A stretch of DNA of 64,000 nt from Blastocystis sp. Blastoise (taxonomy: Eukaryota; Sar; Bigyra; Opalinata; Blastocystidae). The notes under the pieces are model-generated. The model ran no database searches. It was not told the origin of the DNA and saw only the letters and a list, made by a program, of their open reading frames with translations. This document shows positions 33,774 through 46,426 of this stretch, piece by piece (the stretch's first letter is position 1; every line of letters begins with the position of its first letter). A program made the position numbers and the translations under genes. The stretch spans positions 429,501 through 493,500 of the forward strand of contig JBBPEB010000005.1 of NCBI GenBank assembly GCA_039096225.1. The letters run 5' to 3'.

Positions 33774-34930
33774 GCTGTTTTAGGTCTTTTCAATAGTTAT
33801 AATGAAACAAATGAATATATATTGTTGTCTTCTAAGAGGAAACATTTTTTCTGTTTTTTCTTCTGGAATATAATCGCGAGAAAAATGATTATAAACCTTA
33901 TGAATTACGAAGAACCACGATTATTATTTTTTTTCATTAGCAACTTGAACTTTTTTTATTCCTTGTCAATAACCGGAATAATCACGGTTTCATGAAAATA
34001 ATTCTTTTTCATCATTTTTCTTTATTTGCACTAATCTATTTTTCATATCATTCTGTTTAAATATAATTTTATCTTCTCAAATGAGTTATATTATTCAAAT
34101 AATGAATAATTATTGAAAAATAAGATTATTAATGATGAACAGTTTATTTTTTTCATTATGAATCTAATTTATCAATTTTGTTAGAATAAAAGTAAGAAAG
34201 AAATTCACTTTTTTTCTGCTTAAAATACGTGAAAATTTTGGAGTAATGTCAATTTTGAGAAACTAGAAAAGAGTATACTACGTTCTTTATTATATAGATA
34301 ATATCTTCTAATTAAATATAGCCATAAATATCAATTTCATTACATATAAGAGACAATCATACAAATAAATGCTAAGTTATTTGAATAAAAACAGTTTTTA
34401 TAAATTCTAAGAAATACTACATATTATGATCATTATTTAAAACGAGAGAATCATTTAAACTAGGCAAAGAAAATGAGGTAAAACTTGAAAAACTGTAGTA
34501 GACTTCTACATACACAGTTGAGATGCCGTATAATTAATTCTAGAGTAAAATAAATAATTTAATTATGACAGTACTTAAATAGAAAAGAAGATAATGTAGA
34601 TCACAGAAGTGGAGACAGATTGATAAAGAAATGAAAAATCAGAATTCTAAAGAATGTAAATTACTGTACAGATAATTCATAATTATAGAAAAATATGAAT
34701 AATAAGTAGAGAAAATATAAAAAATCATGATTATCAACAAAAGAACAACTGATTTGATGGGGAAAAGGGGCATCAGAAACAGTAAAGTGATTTATAAAAC
34801 ATTCATAATAGTTATAAAGAACAATTTGTTTGGGAAATTGTCGCTGAAAGAAAAAAAAGGAATAATACATTTTCTTTATAATACTTTAATCGTTTTTAAA
34901 GACTTTTTGACATTCTTTGAAATAAAATAA
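33774..34930. other. Divergent intergenic region EB1/SAR1
   Basis: About 1.15 kb between two divergent start codons. A short plus-strand open frame ends just before SAR1, but it is not conserved and overlaps an antisense frame. I see no gene. Confidence 0.6.
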
Positions 34931-35976
34931 ATGTTTATACTTAATTGGTTTTTCGATGCTTTAGCTTATTTAGGTTTATATCACAAGAGTGGTAAACTTC
35001 TTTTCCTTGGTCTTGATAATGCTGGTAAAACTACTTTATTAGATGTTTTAAAAGAAGATAGACTTGCTGTTCATGAACCTACTCTTCATCCTACTTCTGA
35101 AGAACTTGTTATTGGTAAAATCAGATTTACTACTTTTGATTTAGGTGGTCACGAAGCTGCTAGATATATATTTTAAAAAAATTTTCATTTGGCTTTTCTT
35201 TCAATAATGTTTTTTTTTTATACACATTTTATGATTTAGTTAATAAGATATATATTGATTTAAATTGTTATTATTATATTATTTAATTTATTATTATTTT
35301 TATCCATTTATATATATATATTATATAGCTAGATCTCTTTGGAAACAATATTTCCCTAATGTGAATGGTATTATTTTTATTGTTGATGCCAATGATCGTG
35401 AAAGATTCCCTGAAGCTAAGAAAGAACTTGCTGTATATATATATTTTAAATATTATTCACTCATATATTTATTTTTATATTGATTAAAAAATTATTATTT
35501 TTATTAACTATATATAAATATATATATAGGAACTTCTTGCTAATGAAGATCTTCAAACCGTTCCTTTTGTTGTTTTAGGTAATAAGATTGATATTCCTAC
35601 TTCTGCTTCTGAATATGATTTACGTATTCAATTAAATCTTGTAGAAACCACTGGTAAAAATGTATATATTTCTTTTTTTCTATTATTAATATTTTTTTTT
35701 ATTTAAAAATTAATACATATAATATATATATAATATATATGCTACTTCTGTTCCTGAAGGCACAAGACCTATTGAACTCTTTATGTGTAGTGTTGCCAGA
35801 AAAGTTGGTTATGCTGATGGTATATATATATTTATTATTATTATTATTTTTATTTATTCTTTTATACATTATTTTATGATTTCAAATATAATTTATATTT
35901 TAAATATTTTTATAACATATATATAATCTATCTTCACATATTTATAGCTTTCAGATGGTTATCACAATTTATTTAA
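34931..35976 (+). CDS. SAR1: SAR1 small GTPase (COPII coat)
   Basis: Five exons (34931-35163, 35333-35432, 35530-35661, 35741-35819, 35948-35976) total 573 nt, giving 190 residues, the length of yeast Sar1. Motifs: the P-loop GLDNAGKTT, switch [16 protein letters not shown], and the SAR1-specific end [11 protein letters not shown]...AFRWLSQFI. The N-terminus [16 protein letters not shown] is the membrane-inserting amphipathic helix. From the family, it starts COPII vesicle budding at the ER. Introns 2 and 4 are GT-AG. The only joins that restore the protein make intron 1 AT-AG (or another shift within a GCTAGAT direct repeat) and intron 3 GT-AT. The length match supports these unusual joins. 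Confidence 0.95.
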
Positions 35977-36233
35977 AGAAAATAATTTAAAAAGATTCTA
36001 TTTGTTGGGAAACACATATACATTTTTTCTGTCTAAACATTATTGTTGTTCATTTTTCTTTTCTTTTTTTAAATATTTTTTTATTCATTTTATTATTTCA
36101 AATTCCTAAACATCAAGAATGTCTTGATATATAGTTTATTGTTTTTTACTTTTTATTATTAACTATTATTATTATATTTATTTAAAACACTAATTTTTAA
36201 ATAATATTAGAAAAGAGGGAATTTTTTTTTTAA

Positions 36234-37403
36234 ATGATATTACCATTGAATATTTATTATAATTACTTCAAAATCATGTTTTGGATTTCACTATTATTTT
36301 TATCATTATTGAGTATTATTCTAGCACAAGATAGCAGACTGAGTAATAATTTCATTCAATTGGAGGTAATTTGATGCTTTACATGATTATAAACTATGAA
36401 TAAGATCATATATATATATAGTCAGATGAAGACAAGATAATTGTATTAAATATGAAAAATCAACAGGAGATTTTTGATACTTCTTTGAAATCGATTTCTA
36501 AAACTAGACTTTTTCCTCAAGAAACATTCACTTTTTATATGAATGATTATATTGTCAAAGAAGAATATAGAAGTTGTATGATGAAAATCAATAAGACTTA
36601 TTCAGGATCCTCAACAATAACAAAATCAGACATTTTAGAAACTATTTCATTTACAACAGATTCTGAATGTCCATCATTCTCTAATATGATATTTCAAAAA
36701 GAATCGAATCTTCAAATAGTATCAGGTGAATTTTGTATATGTCATTCATTACATTTTTATGCTTATAATGATGTAAAAGAGAATTTAGAAGATACACAAA
36801 TAAATAGATCCTCTTCAATGAATCCTTTATTTTGTTCTTTTTGTAGTTCCTTTACTTTTGGTATATTTATTGTTTATTCTATATATGTTATCTTCTACTT
36901 ATATATTATTTTTTCACTATAAGAAGTATTTTATTTTAGACTTAAATATACCTCGACGTGTTCCTATATATACTATTCCTAAAGCTATTATGAATTTAAA
37001 TAATACCTTTGAACAAATACGTATATTTTAATACATTATTTTTTAAATAATAATTCTACTCTGCTTTATATATATAGAAAAATACACAAAACGATATCCA
37101 TTTATTGAAAAGTCTGACATAAATGATAATAATACTTATGTTCATAATGTTACATTATCTTCATCATTCTATATATTAATTCTATCTTTCATGGGATTAA
37201 TAATAGGAATATATGTATATAAACGTGATCTTTATATAGATAACACAATGAAAACAAATAGTTATGATTATTATTATTTTTCTAAAAACTTGTGTTCTCA
37301 TTATGATGTATATATGAAGAACGAAGAGGATAATAAAGTCATTAAACAATATTTGATAAAATATATGATGAATTCTGGAGATTATTTGATTATATCAAAT
37401 TAG
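36234..37403 (+). CDS. Secreted/ER single-pass type I membrane protein, unrecognised
   Basis: An N-terminal signal peptide (MFWISLLFLSLLSIILAQ from the second in-frame ATG at 36276) is followed by a luminal domain. This has several Cys (CMMKINKTY, ECPSF, CICHS, CSFCSS) and N-glycosylation sites. A single hydrophobic helix comes next (FYILILSFMGLIIGIYVY), then a cytosolic tail of about 65 residues. There are four exons with introns near 36366-36421, 36862-36938 and 37020-37077. The stop TAG is at 37401-37403. No family recognised. An upstream in-frame ATG at 36234 would extend the N-terminus by 14 residues; the signal-peptide start is more natural. Confidence 0.65.
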
Positions 37404-37747
37404 TTATTATGATAGTAAAAGGAAACACAAATACAAATTTATAAATATAGTACATTGAAACATTAAATATATATATATATGTTAAGAAAGAAAAAAGAAA
37501 TTGTTTTGTATATAATTTATTATATATATAATATAGATAAATTATTTAAAATATATATATATAAACAGAAAAATTTATATAAATAGAAAAATATATATAA
37601 ACATATCCATAAAATAAATAAATAAATGAAAACGAAAATAGTATTGTAGAAAAAATGGAAAAAAAAGAGAACTAGTTAGAAATGGAAACATCTGTTGTTT
37701 CATATAGTTAAATAATTTTTTAATTATTATGTTTAATTAGTTGTTGT
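37404..37747. other. Convergent intergenic spacer
   Basis: AT-rich 3' flanks with short TA runs; no gene. Confidence 0.7.
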
Positions 37748-38427
37748 TTAATAAACCAATTTTTGAATACCTATATATATATTTTTGATTATTAGTATTC
37801 AAGAATTTAGAAGGCTATTATAGAAAATATATATATATATATACTTGATAATCTTCCTCGTCCTTTTTCTGATGAATAACCACCATAGGGTAAGAAATCT
37901 TGAGGATTATATTGACTATAGAGATAGTATTAATATTTAAATATATATATATTATTTAAATATATATTAAAATATATTAAATAAGTATATACATTATTTA
38001 TGCATATAAAGATATATATATATATATATACATTTGAATATCAGGATATTTTTGAGACTCTGTTATTGTTTCTTTTAATCTGAATATAACTACAAAGAAC
38101 ACCAAAGAAGGGAATATCTATAATTTATATAATATTACATAGCATTGATAATAATCATTAGTATTATATATTTGTATATAGAATAAATAATATAGAATTA
38201 TAGCATATATATACTAATGATAAAGAGGTAATAAATATATAGGCAACAAATATCCATAGATATATTGATGACGTAGATTCGTATAGAATTCGGAAATCTT
38301 CAAAAGAATCACATATATGATCATTATTAAATATATAATAATCCATAGCACACTGATCGGACTATATAATAATAATAGTCAACATTATTCTTTAATATAA
38401 TATATATCTATTTCAAATAATAATAGA

Positions 38428-38460
<33 letters not shown>

Positions 38461-39109
38461 TTCAAGTAAACAGCAAACATTATATGTATCATTAATGTGA
38501 TCTTTAATGAAAGGTAAATAATGACTCTCTTCTATATATATATATCGAATATTCCAAATATAAAATAGTAATAGATAGAATACTAAAAATATAGTTAAAT
38601 TTCATTTCTATATATATATACCAGTTTTATCATATGCAATTGATATATCAATAGCCATTAAGAAAAGGATAACAAGCAATATACAATTTATTAGAAACAA
38701 AATAACTGAAGATGATACTTTTCTATATAACATTAATAATAATAATAATAATAATATCAAAAAATATAACTTAAAAAAACTAAATTAAATTAATTAAATA
38801 CACTTTATATAGCATTACTAATTTTTGTGGATTTCCTTCTTCAGTTCTTCCTACTTGGTAATAAGATATTATATTTAAAACTGAATCAACTAGAACAAAA
38901 ACACCCCAAACTACCATTATTGTTGGAAATAAGACTCCAGAGTACATGCCATCAGAAATAGAATAATTCACAAAACCAATTATACCAAATGTATCTAAGA
39001 AAACTCCAAATATCGTTGTCATAATAATGGACAAGATAATAAACACATGAGCACAACCATTAAGACTATGAAATGAAATACAATTATATTTATATGAGAA
39101 ATACTGCAT
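37748..39109 (-). CDS. Four-transmembrane protein, tetraspanin-like topology
   Basis: Exons from 39109 down to 37748 encode four hydrophobic segments: AHVFIILSIIMTTIFGVF, a second around VLFPTIMVVWGVFVLV, a third around SVILFLINCILLVILFLMA, and a fourth around IYLWIFVAYIFITSL, continuing IFPSLVFFVVIF. Between TM3 and TM4 lies a loop with a CC pair and further Cys (NVCCLLE, DQCAMDY, HICDSF), as in the large extracellular loop of tetraspanins. The canonical CCG is not evident. The tail ends GRGRLSSIQKLVY. Likely a membrane organiser, but the family is uncertain. Confidence 0.55.
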
Positions 39110-39471
39110 AACGAACTACTGTTTTAAAATAATAGAAAACTCTAATTATACTTTAAAACGACTCAAATAATGATTGATATACGTTTTGAAATGGATTTTC
39201 TCTTCTTTTATTATTTTTCTCTTTGTCTCTTTTTCCTCAAAAATATTTCTGAGGAAAAAGAAACCAAGTTTCAGAATATAGAAACACAGTTAGATAGAGT
39301 TACTTATGAGTTTCTTTCTTGGCAATTCCTAAAAAACAAACAGAATTTTCTCATTGCCAGGAATTTCTAGAAAGAAATATAGTAAAGCCTATATTCATTT
39401 TTATATATAAATTCTATTAGCCAGTATTTTATTGCATTCATTCTATATCTTTTATAAATATAGAAAGAGAT

Positions 39472-40875
39472 ATGAGTGTAGAAAAAGCAATAATTTCATT
39501 ACCATCAAAACCACAATGTTTTTCTATCAACTCTTCTTCTACTAGTATTATTTGTGGATTAAGTTCACTCGAAGGTAAATTGTGGAATGGTTGTTTAGTG
39601 AATATCGATCTTGTTCATGAAAAACAACTAATATATCAAACTAAATTTGGAATCTCCTCAGTTTTATTTGTTAATAATGATTCTGTACTTGTCTGTGGTG
39701 ATGAAAATGGCTTGATTACCGTATTTTCTTTTAATAATATTCGTAATCTTTCTTATTTCTATTTAAATAACTAGTTTTATGATATATCTGAAGGATTTGA
39801 ACATATAAAAGTAATGTTTCAAAAGGATGAACATGAATCTGAAGTTAATCAACTACTTTTATGTCCATTTGATTCTTCATTACTTCTCTCTTCCTCAACT
39901 GATGGATTCATAAGAATATGGGATCTCCACGAATACACATTACAACGTGTCTGTGAAAGTATTTATTGTCTATTTACTATTATATGATAGCAAATCTTGT
40001 GTTTTATTCTTCATAATAGATATCTCTATATATAGATACTGATTTTTCAACAATAAATGCATGCCTATGGAATAAATCAAGAAGAGAATTCTATTCTATT
40101 TCAAATGTATTCTATTACAATTATTATTTAAAGAATTATTAGATATAAATTTTTTTATAATATTCATTTGAGTATTGTATATTAATGATAGAATATATAG
40201 TGTATATATATATATATATAGGATCGATACTTACGTGTATGGAATATCGATAAAAGTGACTTTATAGAACAATATCATCTTCCTTATACTCCTCTCTCTA
40301 TATATAATACATCCTTAGAAACAGATCTATTCATTATAAGTATATATATATATTATATATTATATATTAATATATATTATATATTAATATATATTATATA
40401 TTAATATATATATATATATATATTAGCAACTGAAGAAGGATTTGTACTATTATTCAATATGAAAACAAAACAATATACATATATCGTATATATTCATATA
40501 TATATTATACTATAACAAACATATATACTAATATCTATTCTGTATTAATCATTTCTATTCTTATATATAGTCATTATCCAAATTACCTATATATTGTTGT
40601 ATCCAATTAAAAGACTCATTATATGCATGTGCGTCAGATGACACAAACATTTATATCCTAGATATCTCGACAAAACAAATAATGTATATCTACTGATATA
40701 TGTATTTTTTATGATCAATATATCAAAAATATTTTATTTTGGTTTCGTAACTTTATATATATATAGAAACATCATTCAAACACATTCAGATTATATTCGA
40801 TGCTTATTAAAAATCAGCGAAAATCAGTTTATTTCAGCATCCTGGGATAGCACTCTTGTTTATCATACTTATTAA
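39472..40875 (+). CDS. WD40-repeat beta-propeller protein
   Basis: Starts MSVEKAIISLPSKP. Successive exons encode blades with typical endings: VCGDENGLIT joined to FYDIS, SSSTDGFIRIWDLHEYTL, DRYLRVWNIDKS, TEEGFVLLFNMKT, SDDTNIYILDIS and ISASWDSTLVYHTY, ending at TAA 40873-40875. About six or seven blades in roughly 340 residues. The first intron is 39721-39773, which keeps the frame. The single-domain layout resembles MEP50/WDR77 or small WD adaptors, but no diagnostic motif fixes the function. Confidence 0.75.
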
Positions 40876-41187
40876 TATGTATATCTCATTATATAATCAT
40901 TTATGAGCATTCTTTTTTTCCCTCCTTTTTTTTTGTTTCTTCTTCTTCTTTATTCATTAGAATAATTCTATTTTTTTCTTCGTATAATGAAGCTTGAAAT
41001 CCTTTATCTTAATTATTATTGGTCCATTTTTAAGTAGAACTGTATACATTTGTAAAACTTGTTGTTTGATTGTTGATAGTCAGTCTATTCCCCCTTTTTC
41101 ATCATACTTTATTAAAACCTGTTTTTTCTTCATTTAGAAATAAAATATATAGAATTAGCATATTTATTTTAAGATTAAATATTTTCA

Positions 41188-42014
41188 ATGAAATTTTTTA
41201 TACTTTTTGCTTTTACTACTTTAGCTTTTAGTCAATGTATATCTCATCATGAAACTATTTTTTTTTTATTTATTATCCCGCTCTATTTAGATTGTGGTAC
41301 TTATGGAGGTGGTTGTAGTCAATGTATAGAACACTATTTAAAAAACGTTATATATCATTTTTATAGCTTCAACACCTACCATGATCTTTCTAGGAGAAGA
41401 AAGTGGTCTTCCAAATACTTATCGTACTAATATGGATTACTTTAGTGCTGAAACTTGTGGAACTGAAAGTCAATATGGTTCTCTTCATTATGAGTAAATA
41501 ATACCACCAAAATAAATATTGTCTATATTATCTATTTTTATATGTAATATAAATGTATTTTTATATAGTATCAAATTTACGTGTTCTGAAGTAGAGGGTA
41601 AAGCTGTTTGTAAGAATGATGGACTTGGTGAAACTCAATTTAAGATGATAAATAATGATAATGCTCAAAAAGCTGGTTTTGTGTGTACTCCTTCTATTCC
41701 TAATGGAAGTAATGTCAATTTTATGTATATAGATACACTTATAATTTGATTTTTTATTAGTATTATTATAAATATATTCATTTTATACTAATTCTTTTGT
41801 TTATTATTTTATGGATGAAACTACTAAATGTATGTATGGAGGCGTGGATGTTCTTCAAGGTATGAGACTTATAGTGGGTTCCATGAGTAAGATTCCTTCA
41901 TTTACTTTAGAAAAAACAGATAATGCTCTTGTTATGACCAGTGGCGCTTCACCATCAACTCTTCCTCGTGTTTCTAAAGAAGGTATTTTATTATTATTAT
42001 TATTATTATTATTA

Positions 42015-42089
<75 letters not shown>

Positions 42090-42129
42090 GGTTGCTCTGG
42101 ATCTCAACCTACTAATGCTCCTTCAGGAA

Positions 42130-42176
<47 letters not shown>

Positions 42177-42323
42177 TAGTTATATAATATTATTTACACA
42201 TATATAGATAATACTGGTCTTATTGTTGGTATTGTTATTGCTGTTGTTGTTGTTATTATAATTATCGTTGTTGTTATTATGATGATGAAGAAGAAGCAAG
42301 CTAAACGTATATCTTATGTTTAA
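41188..42323 (+). CDS. Cysteine-rich type I membrane protein, unrecognised
   Basis: Signal peptide MKFFILFAFTTLAFSQ, then short exons with a Cys-rich ectodomain (CGTYGGGCSQ, ETCGTESQYGSLHYE, FTCSEVEGKAVCKNDG, KCMYGGVDVLQG). A Ser/Pro stalk and one hydrophobic helix follow (GLIVGIVIAVVVVIII and on), then a short basic tail (MMMKKKQAKRISYV) ending at TAA 42321-42323. It looks like a cell-surface protein. Introns include an ATT tract (41987-42089) and a TA tract (42130-42173). Exon borders near 41237-41360 are uncertain because SQC-type donor sequences (TCAAT|GTAT) recur twice. Confidence 0.6.
41985..42089. repeat. ATT microsatellite in an intron
   Basis: About 33 TTA units fill the intron before the GCSGSQPTNAPSG exon. 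Confidence 0.9.
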
Positions 42324-42529
42324 ATAATAAATCTAATATTTCTTTATTATGTTTAATTACATATTTGTTATGATGATGATAAGGATATATATTCGTTCAT
42401 TTTTGTGTTGTTTTCTGAATATAAATATATTATAAGTTTTTAAGGAATGTCTTCATATATGAAATTTCAGACACATAGAAGAATAAACATCTTTATTTTT
42501 AATATTATTATATGACTATTTCTATTTAG

Positions 42530-42908
42530 TATATACATATATTACCTCGTCATTACATATCGATAAAGAATGTTATATTACAAGAAGTATTAAGGTATAG
42601 AATAAATATACTAATAAATATAATAATAATAAATATAAATATAGAAATGAGAAAGTGAATAAAGAGAATTTATCAAAGAAATTGCAAATAGATATAAATC
42701 AGACAAAACAGATTTATGATTTTTATATATCAACTTCTTGGGTAAAGACAGATCAATCTATATTAAATAGACAGAAATCATATACATCTTCGTCTTCTGT
42801 TCAGAATATGTTACCCACAAAAGGAATGTCTTCTCCTCCTTTAACAGTTCATACTCAACAAAATAATCATCAAATTATAAAAACAACAAATAATAAGAAA
42901 GAAAAAAT

Positions 42909-42939
<31 letters not shown>

Positions 42940-43077
42940 CTTGAATATCAAAGTAAAAAGAAATATATAGAATCTAATACTTCTAATTCTATTAATAATC
43001 ATATTATTCAATATACATCAAATAATAATAATAATAATAATAATAATTCTATAAATCCATCAACAGCAGCAGTATAA
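42530..43077 (+). pseudogene. ADA2 C-terminal (SWIRM) fragment
   Basis: Duplicated 3' end of ADA2. It begins in mid-exon (HILPRHYISIKN...), has no in-frame ATG and no ADA2 promoter, and ends at the same stop (TAA 43075-43077). Compared with the functional gene it has a Ser-to-Leu and an Ile-to-Leu change and a slightly shorter Asn run. It also contains a 50-nt GT-AG intron (42595-42644) that the full-length gene lacks at 8492|8493. Upstream sequence ends in TTTAG, so fusion to an upstream exon cannot be excluded. Confidence 0.85.
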
Positions 43078-43454
43078 TCGATACTTATATTATATATATA
43101 TATTCATATTTCTTCTTCTTCTTATTTTTAAATAAAAGAAAATATATTTATTATTATAAATTTCTCTTTATTTCTTAATATATTTTTTATTTCTATTAAT
43201 AGAAATGAATATTGTTTTGTTATATTTTTATCTTATATCAAAATTTTTTTTCTTATATAATTATAAATTAAAAATAATATTATTGAAATAAATATAATTT
43301 CTTATTTATAAATAAAAAAAATATATTTAAATAAAATAACACAACTATAATAATAATATTATTATTAAATAAAAGAAAATATAATATACATGAAAGAAAA
43401 GATAGAAAAGAATAATAATATTCTTTTTACAAATAAAAATCAAATAATATTAAT

Positions 43455-45399
43455 TTAAATAATATATTTCATACATTCTTGAAGAGTCTAAAAAAATATT
43501 ATTATTATTATTATTATTATATTTATATTTATATACAGTAGATAAATAGAGATTGATTTTTGTAATAAATGATTCTAAAATAGTATTTGCTTGATTATTC
43601 TTTTGTTGACATATATATTGATTACATGAAAGAAAGAAATTCACATATAAAGTATTAGTTTTATCATAAGGAATAAGAATAGAACGTAATGAATTAAATG
43701 TTTTTAAAGTCATCGATAGATTAGTAGTTATTCGTGTGAAACATAAACCTAAAGTTGACATATTTTTCATTATTGTTTTTATTAATTCATTTCGAAGTTT
43801 ATTACTGTCAGTATCATTCAATAAATCTTTATTTGTACATGTAGTATTAAATATATTCATAAATATATCTTCAATATTATATAATTCTTTTTCTTCTATT
43901 TTATTATTAATCTTTTGAATTCCTTCTTTTGTATCTTCTAATATTTGTTTTATAGAATCACGACTCTTATCAATATAACCTTTAAAAGTATTTGTAATAA
44001 ATGATGAATATTGTTGAATAAAATCAGGAGAAAGAGATTGATACAGACCATGATCTAATAATACTAATTCAGTATGATTATTCTTTTCACGTATTAATAT
44101 ATTTCCCATATGTGGATCTGCATGAACATATTTATATTTAAAAATCATATCATTATAGAAAGAAACAAACGAAGATAAAACAGAAGACATATTTATCTTT
44201 TTATTTTGTATAGTTTGAGAATCTCCAATAGATATACCTTCTTCATAAGACATACATATAATTCGTTTTGAACAATAATCACGATATACTGTAGGAATCA
44301 CTATATTTTTATAAGGTTTTGCCATTTGTCGACATATTTCCATATTTTCAATTTCTTTTGAAAAATCTAATTCTTTATTTAATGTTTCTGAAAGTTCCTG
44401 AATCTTCCAATAACAACTAAAAGAAGGAAATAAACGACTAATACTTTTAGTAATCAATTTTAATAAAAATAAATCTATTTTTGTTGTTTCTTCTATTCTA
44501 GGATGTTGAATTTTAATAGCAACAGTTTCACCACTTTTAAGTACTGCTTTATATACTTGTGAAATAGATGCTGTAGCTATAGGTTGTGGATCAAATGATT
44601 TAAATAAATCTTTTGGATTCTGATGAATATCTTCTTCTACTATTCTATAGATCTTCTTTATAGAATAAGAAGAAGAAGAACAATTAGAAGAAGAAGAAGA
44701 AAGAAAACAAGGTTTCATATTATTAATATATTCAGGAGGAAATACAGATGGCATAATACTTATACTCTATAATATAATATATTATTATTATTATTATTAT
44801 TAATTACTTGTCCTAATTTCGCATATAATCCTTTATTCTTTAATAAAATACTACATAATCGTCTACTTTCTCTTTCATTCAATCGATGTTCTATCTCTTC
44901 AATATTATCTGAAGTATTAAGATATTTACATAGAGGTATATATGCATAATAAGTCCATATATAATCTCCACATAAAATTGGACTATATATTCCTACTCGA
45001 GAAAAACGAACTATACTCTTTCCTAAGGATTTATAATCTATTATAAATGGAATCTTTATAATTTTCTTCGTTTGTTCTTTTAAACATCTTAAATAATTCA
45101 TTATTGAAAAACTATATTTTTCATTCCTATTCTTTATCCAAATAGGATATCTTTCTTTACATATTGGTATATTATTTAAATGATGAATCTCATAATTATG
45201 AAGTGTCTTCCAAGAATGAACACTATATATTCATTTATTTATACATATTATATCATTATATGAATCATATACATAGGATAACTTAAAAATGTACTCGTTC
45301 CAATACCAATTAGAACTGATTTCTTTATTGATCGTTTTGTAATAGTCTATTTATTATTATTAACAAAGAATCATCAATATATACTTTTAATATATTCAT
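43455..45399 (-). CDS. ABC1/UbiB-family atypical kinase, ADCK1/MCP2-like, right copy
   Basis: Mirror of the gene at 5683-7682, with the same predicted protein: KLGQ, VAIKIQHP, HADPHMGN and LDHGLY all intact. It starts at ATG 45397-45399 with the same microexon and stops at 43455. Shared introns are the first two and the last one. Unlike the left copy it has a 41-nt intron at 44767-44807 and lacks the introns found there at 6541-6595 and 7440-7482 (uninterrupted at 44500|44501 and 43656|43657). Divergent from DnaJ with a compact shared upstream region of about 0.7 kb, which may be the ancestral promoter layout. Confidence 0.9.
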
Positions 45400-46111
45400 A
45401 TATTTTTATTTATTATATTATTTTAATATCTATATATACTCAATAGAGAGTATATTTAATAATATATATATACTTTTTTTAAATATATATAATAGAAATA
45501 TTTATGGGGAAAAAGATTCGTTGTTCTTTTTTTTATGCTATTCTATTTATCTGAAAGAAAAAACGAATTATTGAGAAGAATATTCGATATATATTATATT
45601 CTAATTCATTATATTATAATTCTTATTTTACTTTTCTTTTTTTAATATATATTTATAAAAAAAGAAAATAAAGACAGTTTCTTTAAAGAATAATGAATAG
45701 AAATCAGTTTAATCTGATATAATCTGAATATTAATAAAGTTTCTTTATCAATCAAAATATCAAATTGTTAAGAAAATCAAAAGAAAAAGTCAAAGAATAA
45801 TATATAGAAAAATGATTAAAGAAAAGAAAAAGAGAAATGAAGAGAAACCATTGTTGTTCTTTGTTCTCAATCACGATTTATTTATTCTTTATACTCTAAT
45901 AATTAATATTTTCAAGAATTATCAAATTCTTTGGAATATTCTAGTTTTTCTTTTTTTTCTTTTTTAAACAAACAATTATTATTCACAAAAGAATTCAAAA
46001 AATTGACTATATTCTTATCAATATTCATGTTTTTTATTTCTTTCATTCAATTTTTATAATCTCTTATTTCATTATTTATTTATTTATTCATTTATTCATT
46101 TTTATTTATTT
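45400..46111. promoter_or_regulatory. Shared divergent upstream region ABC1K/DnaJ (right)
   Basis: The only sequence between the two divergent ATGs, and nearly identical to the left arm except for the insert there. It presumably carries both promoters. A minus-strand-equivalent open frame in the left arm (711-1013) is mirrored here and is simply AT-rich sequence. Confidence 0.45.
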
Positions 46112-46395
46112 ATGAATAATTTACTTCGTAGTTCTAGAAATCTTATTAAATTATCAAAACCTTGTCTTTCATTATTCACGTCAACAATAAATACAAGAAG
46201 TTTTGTTGTTAATCCAAGTTATTTAGTATCATATAATAATAAGAAAACGTACAATAATGTATATTTCTATTTTATTTAAATAATTATAAATTGTTATTTT
46301 ATTCATTAGGTTATTCCTATATTATTTGTTTCTTCTTATCATTCTACATCAACACCATTGGCAAAAGATTATTATTCTGTATTTAAATTTATTTT

Positions 46396-46426
<31 letters not shown>

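Noticed and set aside
34727-34930. 67-residue plus-strand ORF just before SAR1
   Set aside because: No conserved features, overlaps an antisense ORF and ends at the SAR1 start; probably 5' flank.
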